Notes: a model not told the origin generated them from the letters alone. Counted from the stretch's first letter, positions 9,205 to 18,519 are shown. The stretch is 64,000 nucleotides of DNA from an uncultured Ruegeria sp. (GCF_947497005.1 NZ_CANMFF010000018.1:39132-103131); one strand, 5' to 3'. Translations and numbers: made by a program.

Positions 9205-10218
9205 ATGCATCTCGCCCGCTTTCCCCGGCTGCATCTTGCCCATCTGCCCACACCGCTTGAGCCGATGAAACGGCTTTCCAAAGAGTTGGGTTGTGAAATC
9301 TGGATCAAACGCGACGATTGCACTGGCATGTCCACGGGCGGCAACAAGACCCGAAAGCTTGAATTCCTCATGGCCGAGGCCGAGGAACAGGGCGCCGACA
9401 TGGTGATGACGCAAGGCGCGACCCAGACAAATCATGGCCGCCAGACCGCTGCTTTCGCGGCCAAGCTGGGTTTTGATTGTCATATCCTACTCGAGGACAG
9501 GACTGGCTATCAGGACGGGAACTACAACACCAACGGCAACGTCCTGCTGGATCACCTGCATGGTGCCACAACCGAGAAGTTTCCCGGTGGACACAACATG
9601 GTTGAAGAAATGCAGAACGCCGCCGAGAAGAAGCGTGCCGAAGGACGCAACGTTTACGTTATCCCTGGCGGTGGCTCAAACCCGACTGGTGCGCTTGGTT
9701 ACGTAAATGCAGCCTTCGAACTTTTGTCTCAGGCTAATGAGCGGGGTCTTCGGATTGATCGGCTGGTACATGCGACAGGGTCTTCAGGCACTCAGGCCGG
9801 GCTGGTCACGGGCATGTGCGCGATGAATTCCATGGTCCCTGTTCTGGGCATAGGCACGCGGGCACCGCAAGCCAAACAGGAACAGATGGTTTATGATCTT
9901 GCCTGCAAAACAGCAGAAAAGCTGGGCTGCGCTGGCATCGTCAAGCGTGAAGACGTGATGGCCAATACCGATTATGTTGGCGAAGGCTACGGGTTGCCGA
10001 CGGAAAGCGGCATTGAGGCGATCCGGATGTTCGCCGAGTTGGAAGGCATTCTGCTTGACCCCTGCTATTCGGCTAAGGGCGCAGCGGGCCTAATCGACCT
10101 TGCTCGCAAGGGAGAATTCAAGGATCAGCGGGTTGTATTCCTTCATACCGGTGGCGCGGCGGCCCTGGGCGGCTACGAATTTGCCTTCGACCACGCAAAT
10201 CGCTGGGTTCATATCTAA
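9205..10218 (+). CDS. cuyA: L-cysteate sulfo-lyase / D-cysteine desulfhydrase family
   Basis: 337-residue PLP enzyme of the D-cysteine desulfhydrase/ACC deaminase family. The opening HLARFPRLHLAHLPTPLEP and the motif STGGNKTRKLEF, containing the PLP Lys (about residue 46), match CuyA as described in Ruegeria (Silicibacter) pomeroyi. Also seen are GATQTNHGRQTA and the glycine-rich GSSGTQAG loop. CuyA converts L-cysteate to pyruvate, sulfite and ammonium, in the cytoplasm. ATG 9205 follows AGGAG seven bases upstream; an earlier in-frame start at 9175 is less likely. A racemase follows after three bases, and a LysR gene is divergent. Plain D-cysteine desulfhydrase is the alternative, but similarity to the CuyA branch looks strong. 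Confidence 0.88.
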   Translation: MHLARFPRLHLAHLPTPLEPMKRLSKELGCEIWIKRDDCTGMSTGGNKTRKLEFLMAEAEEQGADMVMTQGATQTNHGRQTAAFAAKLGFDCHILLEDRTGYQDGNYNTNGNVLLDHLHGATTEKFPGGHNMVEEMQNAAEKKRAEGRNVYVIPGGGSNPTGALGYVNAAFELLSQANERGLRIDRLVHATGSSGTQAGLVTGMCAMNSMVPVLGIGTRAPQAKQEQMVYDLACKTAEKLGCAGIVKREDVMANTDYVGEGYGLPTESGIEAIRMFAELEGILLDPCYSAKGAAGLIDLARKGEFKDQRVVFLHTGGAAALGGYEFAFDHANRWVHI

Positions 10219-10221
10219 GCC

Positions 10222-10938
10222 ATGGGCGCGCTACGTCCTGTAGGCATACTCGGCGGCATGGGCCCCGAGGCGACAATCCTCCTCCAACGCAAGTTGGTGG
10301 AGGCCGTCCCGGCGCGAGATGACAACGACCACATTCCCCTTTTGATCGATATGAATCCGCAGGTCCCGTCGCGGATTGCCCACCTGATCGAGGGGACAGG
10401 CATTGATCCAGGGGACACTCTGGCAACTATGGCGCGTCGGCTTCAAACAGCCGGGGCCAAGGCTCTGGCGATGCCCTGTAACACTGCGCATCACTATACC
10501 GGGGCAATCACAGCAGCAGTGGACATCCCCTTGCTAAACATGGTCGAGTTGGCGGCGGATCACGCCGCACAAAAGCTTGGAGCCGGAGGCTGTGTCGGCA
10601 TGCTTGCCTCACCCGCGGTACGCCACACCCGACTTTTCGATACCGCTCTTTCAGAACGCGGGCTGTCTGTTGTCTGGCCTGCGAAAGACGATGCCCTGCT
10701 GGCGGCCATCCGTACGATCAAGGCCAAGGGTCCCTGCACATGTGCCCGTGACTCGGTGTTTGCAGCTTCGAAAGATCTTGTCAGCGCCGGAGCGGACCTG
10801 CAAATCATCGCCTGCTCAGAATTTTCGCTTGTTTCCGACAGTGTCGCTGGGGATGCCAACGTCAGCGATACAGTCGACCTCTTGGTCCAGGCTATCATCG
10901 AGGCGGCAACGGTCGACAGCTCCAAAGACATTGGGTAG
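10222..10938 (+). CDS. Aspartate/glutamate racemase family protein
   Basis: 238 residues with both catalytic cysteine motifs of the PLP-independent racemase family: MPCNTAHHY (about residue 90) and IACSEFS (about 195). The N-terminal GILGGMGPEAT loop is also present. Its start lies three bases after the cuyA stop, so the two are co-transcribed. Cysteate is the sulfonate analogue of aspartate, so a role as cysteate racemase feeding CuyA is an attractive inference; no sequence feature proves this substrate. Aspartate racemase is the conventional alternative. Confidence 0.85.
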   Translation: MGALRPVGILGGMGPEATILLQRKLVEAVPARDDNDHIPLLIDMNPQVPSRIAHLIEGTGIDPGDTLATMARRLQTAGAKALAMPCNTAHHYTGAITAAVDIPLLNMVELAADHAAQKLGAGGCVGMLASPAVRHTRLFDTALSERGLSVVWPAKDDALLAAIRTIKAKGPCTCARDSVFAASKDLVSAGADLQIIACSEFSLVSDSVAGDANVSDTVDLLVQAIIEAATVDSSKDIG

Positions 10939-11081
10939 CGAACGAATGCCTGCTTGATTCCAACCGTTCACCGGGCGCCGAATTAGCCTGCGTCGAAGCT
11001 GCATGAGCGCGTCATGGGCTCAATGTTGAAATTCTCATCACCGCTGCCCGCCGAAACAACAGCGCGTAATATGCAGTTCCG

Positions 11082-11966
11082 TTAAAGCAGGTCCCACAAT
11101 TTGCGTGCGGTCGCATCAAGGGCATCAGGGTTCGACAGGGCAGATATAGTTAAAGAGGTGCACCACGTATCGTCGCCAACCGGCACCAGCACTCCATCGG
11201 CAAGTTCGGTCGAAATCGCAGTTTCTGGCATCCAGGCAAATCCACTGCCTTTCAAAAGCCGCCGCTTGATCGTTTCGACCAATCCATCGACATAGATCGT
11301 CTCGGCATTCAGCATTTGCCGTTCGACTGTGTTCTCAACCACCATTCCCAAAAACGATGATCGCTCATACGCCAGATGTGGAATGGGCGGGCCGTCTGTC
11401 TTGCCAAGATCCCACCCGTTGGCCCGGGCTGTTTCAGCGGCGGCGACAGGGACAAGGCGGTCTATCAGTAGGTCTTTTCTTTCGAATGCCGCCTCATCGA
11501 TCAATGGCGAGACTGAATGGTGATAGTAGCACAGCAAAACGTCGACCGCACCTTCAACAAGAAGCTCGCAGCAAGTGCTGAGGGAATCAGACACCACACG
11601 TGTGCGCAATTCGGGGATTTGCAGCTGCAGTTCTTCAATTCGCGTTGCGAGATAATTGACTGAAATTGTGTGAAGTACCGAAAACCGGATGAACCGGCTG
11701 TCCCCGCGATCCGCATCCCGTAACGATTGACGGGTCTCGGACAGTTGTGAAATCGCATCCAAGGCCACCGGCAGAAACTGTTCTCCGGCGTCGGTCAAAC
11801 GCACAGGATAGGTGGCACGATTAACCAAAGGAAGTCCAACCCAGTTTTCCAAGGCTTTGATTCTTCGGCTGAAAGCCGATTGCGTGATGTTCCTCTCGTC
11901 CGACGCCCGGGTAAAATTCAGGGTTCGGGCAAGGCATTCAAAGTCACGGAGCCAATTCAAATCCAT
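11082..11966 (-). CDS. LysR-family transcriptional regulator
   Basis: 294 residues. The N-terminal DNA-binding domain has NITQSAFSRRIKALE in the recognition helix region (about residues 26-40), followed by a ligand-binding domain. It is convergent with the racemase gene and divergent from the betaine-type ABC transporter, from which it is separated by about 270 bases that contain a phased direct repeat. It most likely controls that transporter operon. The start ATG 11966 gives the standard family opening MDLNWLRDFECLA. Confidence 0.9.
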   Translation of the reverse strand: MDLNWLRDFECLARTLNFTRASDERNITQSAFSRRIKALENWVGLPLVNRATYPVRLTDAGEQFLPVALDAISQLSETRQSLRDADRGDSRFIRFSVLHTISVNYLATRIEELQLQIPELRTRVVSDSLSTCCELLVEGAVDVLLCYYHHSVSPLIDEAAFERKDLLIDRLVPVAAAETARANGWDLGKTDGPPIPHLAYERSSFLGMVVENTVERQMLNAETIYVDGLVETIKRRLLKGSGFAWMPETAISTELADGVLVPVGDDTWCTSLTISALSNPDALDATARKLWDLL

Positions 11967-12017
11967 TGTGCGTCCCTGTCTGTCTGCTGTGGGTGACGAG
12001 TGTAATCATAACTATGC

Positions 12018-12049
12018 AATGTTGGAATAGTTTGATGAAATGTTCGAAT
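12018..12049. promoter_or_regulatory. Phased direct repeat upstream of ABC transporter operon
   Basis: AATGTTGGAAT (12018-12028) and AATGTTCGAAT (12039-12049) match at ten of eleven positions and are spaced by 21 bases, two turns of the helix. They lie about 50 bases upstream of the divergent LysR start. This is a candidate LysR binding site; the evidence is the repeat alone. Confidence 0.35.
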
Positions 12050-12233
12050 TGGCCTGCGGAAATCGCTTTGCTCTAGACTTTCAAGCAGGAATCGAAGGCC
12101 CGGCCTTGCATCGGACCACTGTCCAACAGCCATGAGGAGGTAATTGCTTTCCGATCAAAGCCATGAGTTGGAGGCACAAAGAGATCAAAAAACTGACGTC
12201 GGAACACGGCGCATCTCAACAGAGGAGACTACC

Positions 12234-13199
12234 ATGAGAACCAAACTGAAAACACTGGGTCTGGCGGCTGCAGTCGGCGCGTTTGCGATGCCTGCTCTCG
12301 CCGCCGAAGAGGTCAAAATCGGCGTGCCCTCCTGGACTGGCGCACAGGCGATTGCCCATCTTCTGGGTGCTGTGGTTGAAACGCGCATCGGTGGTCAGGT
12401 TGAATACGTACCGGGCAACAACGCGACGATTTTCCAGGCGATGGATCAGGGCAAGGGAGACATTGATGTGCACCCCGATGTCTGGCTGCCGAATCAGGAA
12501 AGTTTCACCAAGAAATACGTTGACGAAGCGGGTACCGTAACCTTGTCGTCGAACCCCTATGAAGGAAACCAGGGCTTCTGCGTTTCGCAGGATTTCGGCA
12601 ATAAGATGAACATCACCGATATTGCTGATCTGGGCCGCCCGGACGTCGCCTCAGCGATGGATAGCGATGGCAACGGCAAGGGTGAGATTTGGATTGGCGC
12701 CCCCGGTTGGGCTTCGGCCAATGTCAACGAGGTTAAGACCCGTGACTATGGCCTTCTTGATTTCATCGATCCGATCCGTGCCGAAGAAAGCGTCAAGACC
12801 GCGCGCATCAAGGACAGTATCGCTAAAGGCGAAGGTTATGCTTTCTACTGCTATAAACCACACGCGGTTTGGTACATGTTCGACGTCCAGATGCTGACCG
12901 AGCCGACCTTTGATCCGGCCAAATACGTGATGGTTCAGCCGTCAGATGACCCTGATTGGTACAGCAAGTCCTCGGTTGCCACCAAGGACGCTCTGAAGAA
13001 CGTTCAGATTGCATGGTCAAATTCGCTTGAAGATCGCTCACCTGCGATTGCGGAATTCTTTGCCAACTTTGCTCTGACTGCTGATGACGTCAGCGGTTTC
13101 GCCTATGAAATCAGCGGCAAGGGCCGTGATCCAGCAGAGGTTGCCCGTGAGTGGGTTGAAGCCAATCCCGACCGGGTCGACGCTTGGTTGGGCCTCTGA
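12234..13199 (+). CDS. ABC transporter binding protein, glycine betaine/proline (OpuAC) type
   Basis: 321 residues with a signal peptide ending at PALAAEE, then an OpuAC/ProX-like fold. Trp residues typical of quaternary-amine binding boxes appear in VPSWTGAQA, HPDVWLPNQ and IGAPGWASAN. ATG 12234 is preceded by AGAGGAG; the longer frame from 12144 lacks a signal sequence at its start. It is the first gene of an operon with an ATPase, a permease and a hydrolase. A hairpin after its stop may reduce read-through, giving more binding protein than channel. The ligand may be a betaine or, from the cuyA context, a zwitterionic sulfonate; the latter is speculation. Confidence 0.88.
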   Translation: MRTKLKTLGLAAAVGAFAMPALAAEEVKIGVPSWTGAQAIAHLLGAVVETRIGGQVEYVPGNNATIFQAMDQGKGDIDVHPDVWLPNQESFTKKYVDEAGTVTLSSNPYEGNQGFCVSQDFGNKMNITDIADLGRPDVASAMDSDGNGKGEIWIGAPGWASANVNEVKTRDYGLLDFIDPIRAEESVKTARIKDSIAKGEGYAFYCYKPHAVWYMFDVQMLTEPTFDPAKYVMVQPSDDPDWYSKSSVATKDALKNVQIAWSNSLEDRSPAIAEFFANFALTADDVSGFAYEISGKGRDPAEVAREWVEANPDRVDAWLGL

Positions 13200-13218
13200 T
13201 CCGGTCTCTGTTAATCAT

Positions 13219-13262
13219 GCCGACACCGTTGATACCATTCGGTGTCGGCTTCTTTCCCTTTT
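13219..13262 (+). terminator. Terminator or attenuator between binding protein and ATPase genes
   Basis: GCCGACACCG (13219-13228) pairs perfectly with CGGTGTCGGC (13240-13249) across an 11-base loop, followed by a pyrimidine-rich TTCTTTCCCTTTT tract. It sits directly after the binding-protein gene inside the operon, where partial terminators or mRNA-stabilising hairpins are common. Confidence 0.65.
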
Positions 13263-13286
13263 CGCTTTTGCCCCTCAAACTTTGAG

Positions 13287-14360
13287 ATGTCTCGCATGTC
13301 CTCTGAACCGGCCGATACCGTTGTCGAAATTTCGAATGTCTGGAAGATTTTCGGCGCGAACCCTCAAGTCGCGTTGCAGGCGATCCGTGACCGAGGCCTC
13401 AGCAAGGCCGAGATTCTGGCAGAGCTGGGCGCGGTGGTTGGCGTCGCCGATGTCAGCTTGTCGGTGAACCGTGGCGAAATCTTTTGCATTATGGGGCTGT
13501 CGGGCAGTGGTAAATCCACGCTGGTCCGCCATTTCAACCGCCTTTTGGAGCCTACGGCAGGTAAAATCGAAATCGAGGGCACCGATGTCATGGCCCTTGG
13601 CCCGAAAGAGCTTCAGGAATTTCGTAACCGAAAGATCGGCATGGTGTTCCAGAACTTTGCCCTGATGCCGCACCGTTCGGTTTTGGACAATGTGGCGATG
13701 CCTCTGGAAATCCGCCAGATTGCCAAGAACGAGCGTATGCGACAGGCGGCAGCCATTCTCGATATCGTTGAGCTGGGCGCTTGGGGATCAAAATTTGCTC
13801 ATGAATTGTCAGGCGGCATGCAACAGCGTGTCGGCTTGGCCCGCGCCCTGGCAGCAAACCCAGATGTTCTATTGATGGACGAGCCATTTTCGGCTCTTGA
13901 CCCTCTGATCCGGCGCCAGTTGCAGGACGAGTTTATTCGCCTGTCCAAAATTTTGAAAAAGACCACGATCTTCATCACCCATGATCTGGATGAAGCGGTT
14001 CGTATCGGTGACCGGATAGCAATCATGCGCGACGGCAAGATGGTACAGATCGGCACCGCTGAAGATATCGTTATGAATCCCGCAGATGACTACGTTGCCG
14101 ATTTTGTCGCCGGGATTTCGCGGCTTAAAGTCGTGCATGCCCACGCCGTAATGCAACCGCTTGAACAATATACCGCCGCCAACGGACCGGTTCACAGCGA
14201 TGCTCCACGGGTCGAAGAAAGCGAAACCCTTAGCAATCTGATCAACATGGCGATTGACGACCCAAAACCCATACTCGTGCAGGACGGCGACAGGGACATT
14301 GGCATCATCACACGCGCCGACTTGCTGCGCACCGTGATCGAAGGGACAGAAGTATCATGA
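13287..14360 (+). CDS. ABC transporter ATP-binding protein, ProV/OpuAA type
   Basis: 357 residues. Walker A is MGLSGSGKSTL (about residue 70), the signature is LSGGMQQRVGLARAL and Walker B is VLLMDEPFSALDP. A C-terminal region of about 100 residues resembles the CBS pair of the osmoregulated ProV/OpuAA group, here with a somewhat divergent first half. The N-terminal helix SKAEILAELGAVVGVADVS is typical of this subfamily. The start is ATG 13287 or 13296; both follow only a weak ribosome site. Its end overlaps the permease start by four bases. Confidence 0.9.
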   Translation: MSRMSSEPADTVVEISNVWKIFGANPQVALQAIRDRGLSKAEILAELGAVVGVADVSLSVNRGEIFCIMGLSGSGKSTLVRHFNRLLEPTAGKIEIEGTDVMALGPKELQEFRNRKIGMVFQNFALMPHRSVLDNVAMPLEIRQIAKNERMRQAAAILDIVELGAWGSKFAHELSGGMQQRVGLARALAANPDVLLMDEPFSALDPLIRRQLQDEFIRLSKILKKTTIFITHDLDEAVRIGDRIAIMRDGKMVQIGTAEDIVMNPADDYVADFVAGISRLKVVHAHAVMQPLEQYTAANGPVHSDAPRVEESETLSNLINMAIDDPKPILVQDGDRDIGIITRADLLRTVIEGTEVS

Positions 14361-15907
14361 GCGAACTCAACGATCTTGGCGTCAACCCACTTGAAGACAC
14401 TGAAAGCGAAGCTGCCCTTGCTTATGCCGAGGAACGCCGCGACAACATCCGTGCCTTTGTCCGCACCAGCCCGGATTACTATATACGGAATTTTGATAAG
14501 ATCGGTGCCTCGTCCCGCTTCACACCGACCTTCAACGTTATGGCTGGAATATTCGGTCCTATCTGGTTCGGCGCGCGTGGGTTGTGGAGCTGGGCGCTGC
14601 CGTTCCTGATCCTTGAAACCCTGGGCTTTGTTCAGATCGCGCGTGGTTTGTTTGGGGAACTGGCCGCCGACGCCATGCAGCGTATAGCATCCATTGAAGG
14701 CACACTTGAGCTGCGCCGCAAACAGCTTGCCGCAGCAATCGAGAGCGGCTCGGACAAGATCGACGTCTATCAGCGCACAGTCGAATCCCTTGAACAAAAC
14801 ATCGGTGGCATCCGGGCCGAAGCCGATGCGCTTGCCGCCCAAGGCCCTATGATCGTTCTAACCGGGATCGTGATCTTGTTGCTGGTTAAAGCAGTGCAAT
14901 CCATAATGGCCAATTGGGCGCTTGAGGCGCGGTTTTCCGATTGGATGTCGGATCGTTCGATCCGGTCGGCAATGCCTATCACTCATATTGTGTTTAGCGC
15001 GGTTTTCATGTTGCTGATCGTCACCGCCGCAATGCTGCACTACAGCTTTCCGGGCCGTTTTTCCCTGCTCAGCCATTTTCCCACCGATCCGGCAATTCGC
15101 CTGACCAGCATCCAAGGGGTCGAAGACTTCATCGCTTGGTGTGTACGCAACAGCGAGGCGTTTTTCGACGGGTTGACCTTTGGCATTCGCGCGCTTCTTG
15201 ACGCGCTTGAGGTCATCCTGGTTCAGACGCCGTGGATCGTGATTGCCAGCCTGATCGTGCTTTTGACATGGCTCACGGCAGGCATCCGCACGGCCATCTA
15301 TTCGGGGGCTTTTCTGGCCTATATGGGGCTTTTGGGGTTTTGGGAGGGGGCGATGACAACGCTGGCCCTATTGGGTACGGCGGCCTGTCTGTCCATTGTC
15401 ATAGGGATTCCCTTGGGCATGTTCGCCGCACGCCGCCCACGTTTTTACGCCTTTATCCAGCCGATCATGGATTTTATGCAGACTATGCCTGCCTTTGTCT
15501 TCATGGTCCCGGTAATCGCATTTTTTGGTGTCGGCAAACCGGCAGCGGTGGTTGTCACTATGATTTTTGGTGGCACCCCAGTAGTGCGTTTGACCGTCCT
15601 GGGCTTGCGGGGTGTGCCCGAAAGCGTGCGTGAGGCGGCAATCAGCTTTGGTGCTAATAAATGGTATCTGTTGACCAAGGTTGATCTTCCTCTGGCGTCC
15701 CCATCGATCCGCGCCGGGATCAATCAGACAATTATGCTGTCACTGGCAATGGTAGTCGTGGCTTCGTTGATCGGGGCCAAGGGATTGGGTGAAGATGTCC
15801 TGGAAGCATTGCAATATGCCAACGTCGGACAGGGTATACTCGCTGGCTTCTCGATCCTGTTCTGCGCCATGATCCTTGATCGTATCGTGCAGGGCGGGCG
15901 CAAATGA
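14357..15907 (+). CDS. ABC transporter permease, ProW type, with long N-terminal extension
   Basis: 516 residues. The last 200 form the standard permease domain, with the coupling loop SFGANKWYLLTKVDLPLASPSI near residue 445 shown here only by its key residues SFGA and LPLA. The first 300 residues are unusual for ProW: a soluble start, two or three membrane segments near residues 65-100, a helical region predicted as coiled coil (about 110-155) and more helices. The architecture suggests an extra domain rather than a simple channel. It overlaps the ATPase gene upstream and the hydrolase downstream (ATGA both times), so all three are coupled. Confidence 0.88.
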   Translation: MSELNDLGVNPLEDTESEAALAYAEERRDNIRAFVRTSPDYYIRNFDKIGASSRFTPTFNVMAGIFGPIWFGARGLWSWALPFLILETLGFVQIARGLFGELAADAMQRIASIEGTLELRRKQLAAAIESGSDKIDVYQRTVESLEQNIGGIRAEADALAAQGPMIVLTGIVILLLVKAVQSIMANWALEARFSDWMSDRSIRSAMPITHIVFSAVFMLLIVTAAMLHYSFPGRFSLLSHFPTDPAIRLTSIQGVEDFIAWCVRNSEAFFDGLTFGIRALLDALEVILVQTPWIVIASLIVLLTWLTAGIRTAIYSGAFLAYMGLLGFWEGAMTTLALLGTAACLSIVIGIPLGMFAARRPRFYAFIQPIMDFMQTMPAFVFMVPVIAFFGVGKPAAVVVTMIFGGTPVVRLTVLGLRGVPESVREAAISFGANKWYLLTKVDLPLASPSIRAGINQTIMLSLAMVVVASLIGAKGLGEDVLEALQYANVGQGILAGFSILFCAMILDRIVQGGRK

Positions 15908-16623
15908 CACCGGTCGTTTTTGTGCATGGCTTCATGGGCGGAAGCCGGCAATGGCAGGGGCAGGCCGATTCAGCAGTCGGGCACGAGATCATCAGCTTAG
16001 ATTTGCCGGGATTTGGCGAAAATGCTTGTTGGGAAGCGCTGGACAGTATTGGCGACTATGCTGAATGGGTCCTGGGCCAACTGAGCACGCGCGGCATCGG
16101 GCGTTTTAACCTAGTCGGCCATTCGATGGGCGGGATGGTCGTGCAAGAAATGGTGGCGCGCGCGCCGGAGAGAATAGGGCGATTAGTGCTCTACGGCACC
16201 GGCGCCACAGGAATCCTTCCGGGCAGGTTCGAGACCATCGGTACATCCAAACGCCGCGCTCAATCGGACGGACCACAGGCCACCGCCAGACGGATCGCAG
16301 CGACCTGGTTTCTAACTCGGGAATATGCCGATGGCTACAAAGACTGTGCCGCCATCGCCGAGCAATGCAGATTGCCGACCATGCTAAATGGGCTAGACGC
16401 GATGGAGAACTGGAGTGGTGTCAAGCACCTGGAGAATATCGAGGCCAGAACACTGGTAGTCTGGGGTGACCGTGATCGAACCTACTCATGGAGCCAGACC
16501 GAACAATTGTGGCAATCCATTCCCAACGCCAACCTTCTGGTTATGCCGGAATGCGCCCATGCTGCGCATCTGGAAAAGCCTTGGCTCTTTAACAGTGTAT
16601 TAAAGGATTTCTTTTCGATCTGA
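15904..16623 (+). CDS. Alpha/beta hydrolase
   Basis: 239 residues with HGFMGG (oxyanion region, about residue 8), the nucleophile elbow GHSMGG (about 72-77), the acid loop WGDRDRTYS and a catalytic His in CAHAAHLEKP near the end. This is a complete triad of the alpha/beta hydrolase fold. Its start overlaps the permease stop by four bases, so it belongs to the betaine-type transporter operon and probably acts on the imported compound or a derivative, such as an ester or amide. The exact substrate cannot be read from the sequence. Confidence 0.87.
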   Translation: MTPVVFVHGFMGGSRQWQGQADSAVGHEIISLDLPGFGENACWEALDSIGDYAEWVLGQLSTRGIGRFNLVGHSMGGMVVQEMVARAPERIGRLVLYGTGATGILPGRFETIGTSKRRAQSDGPQATARRIAATWFLTREYADGYKDCAAIAEQCRLPTMLNGLDAMENWSGVKHLENIEARTLVVWGDRDRTYSWSQTEQLWQSIPNANLLVMPECAHAAHLEKPWLFNSVLKDFFSI

Positions 16624-16846
16624 TGTGGTGTCGATGTGGACGCTGTGTGCAATCAAGCTGTCATTGACGCTATCACGGCGAAAGTCTGTTTCGTCCCGCT
16701 CACCCGCTGTTAGCAATCTGGTTTTGAACGTCCGGAATGTGCGGTTTGCTACGTGCCGCACATGCAAAAGACCGAAGCTCGGTCGACGGCAGCAATGGGC
16801 TCTCCGTGACGTTTGAAGGAAAGTGACCTTTGAACTCTAGACTATT

Positions 16847-18107
16847 TCACAGTGAGGCCATTCCATTGGCACTTGCTACCATCTGCGCCAATTCAGTTAT
16901 TCGTTTTTTTAGATCGAGAATTTCAAAGTCGACGGTATCGTTCTGACTGTAAACGATTTTTGCCGCTCCAACTTTGTCGCCAGCTTTGCAAGTCTTATTT
17001 GCTCCGAGCTTCGCGACCCTGCGCTCAAAATAGAAAGAATGATCATAGGGGCCACCAGCAGATGGTGAACCGTAGATTTGCGGGTGACGCGCCTTCAAGG
17101 CCTTTTGCAATTGCTCATGTGGGACGTAGTTCTCGATTTCGCGTCCCTTTGTAATCCAGACAATCCCCTCGCCCTTGGACAATTCATCCTTTATACGATT
17201 TGCCGCGTGTTTCAGTTTTGATCGCGGATTGTCTTTGTCGCTATCAATAACAACTGCAGTATTACGGTTAAGGTTTCGCAGACCAATAAAGTCATCGATT
17301 GCACTGTCATCGGCACTCAAATGGTTCAAAAGGTCGCCGCCATAGAACATAATTGAATAGTGCACACCTTCAATCAAACGATCATCATACGCCTTAAGCC
17401 AATGCCTAACGTAGATCCTGTCCGAAGGCCCCTCGACCCAGATAACCGCATTGGCCTGCAAAATGTCTGAAGCACGATACCCCAGATCGTCACAAATCTT
17501 GCGCTGCTTTTCCTTTGTTATCGCCGCTTCCACAAAGGTCTGCTCGCCATCATTGCGCACGTGGAAAACTGAGGCATCTGGTGTATCAATAAACGCTGCC
17601 GAATGAGTCGCAATGAAGTACTGATTTTCTGTGTTGTGCTTCAGGTACTGGATCAATTTGCGTTGAATAACAGGGTGCAGATGGATTTCGGGTTCTTCCA
17701 GGCAGATGATTTTACCCTGATGAATGGTACAGAACGCTGCGATCAAAATGACCTCATGGATTCCAGTGCCCAGTGAAGACAGCGGCAATACCTTCCCATC
17801 CATATGCACAATCAAATGCCTGCGATGGTTGGGGATTGCGTCCTTTGCGTTGTGCTATTTCTTGTTTGACGTATGAGAACATCACCATCTCATGGTGATC
17901 AGTGATGGCGATTGCTTCCAAACCACGTGCAACGCAGCGGTCAATGAACATTCGCGCCCAGTCTAGGCTCATATTATCCACTTGCTCTTGCGTTGCAGGT
18001 CCGTTCTCAGTTTCGTCTCCGAGCCCGACAGGCCGCTCGCCCTGCCAATTAGGGTCGCGCGGCGTGTGCAGCTGAAAGTCACATTTTTTCCTTGACGCAA
18101 AACTCAT
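16847..18107 (-). pseudogene. PHP-domain / ATPase / TOPRIM (OLD-like) gene with internal deletion
   Basis: The N-terminal part (18107 to about 17825) has PHP metal-site motifs CDFQLHTPRD and AITDHHEM. Then the frame shifts near 17818-17830 and continues at LPLSSLGTGIHEV as the C-terminal part of an ABC-like ATPase: Walker B CLEEPEIHLHP and the switch His in ATHSAAFID. This is followed by an OLD-type TOPRIM domain with WVEGPSDR and AVVIDSDKD. The Walker A region and everything between is missing, so a large deletion joined the two ends. Intact relatives are long proteins resembling phage-defence or DNA-processing ATPases; the defence role is an inference. Start ATG 18107 follows AGGA nine bases upstream. 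The fragment 16847-17815 could still be translated alone. Confidence 0.75.
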
Positions 18108-18113
18108 CTGCAA

Positions 18114-18519
18114 ATTTCCTAACCTTTAAAATCTCTTCATGAGGACTATGACTTCTAAGTACAATTGTTGAATGTCTCCTTCAACGGACGGCACAACGAA
18201 ATCAAGAATACACTCGGACTATCGCTTTGGGCCGTTCACCAAATTTGCAAATTCCGCTTACTGCACAACTCGGACATTGACGGCAGTCGCGGTAGTCATC
18301 GCTTTCTGAAGCTTGTTGCCATCAATTCTCGTAAGACTTCTGCGTTCACTCCCAATCTCGCAAAAAATCAAGGCGCCGTTGATCAACGATCCGGCGCCTT
18401 GTTTCCCTATAAATCCTTAGGTTTGCGAGTTGTGGGCGCTAATGACCTTGTTTATGGGCGCCAAAACCGCCGAAATGGGTTCGTATTGCCTGGCGGTTCA
18501 CAACAACTTACTTAGGGCT
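18114..18519. other. Intergenic region holding nrdJ terminator
   Basis: About 400 bases between the broken ATPase gene and the nrdJ stop. Apart from the hairpin at 18361-18401 I see no gene, RNA or repeat. Short plus-strand frames here have no recognisable product. Confidence 0.5.
18361..18401 (-). terminator. Rho-independent terminator downstream of nrdJ
   Basis: Read on the minus strand, CAAGGCGCC pairs with GGCGCCTTG (18369-18377 and 18393-18401) across a 15-base loop and is followed by a run of six T. It lies about 120 bases after the nrdJ stop. Confidence 0.75.
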
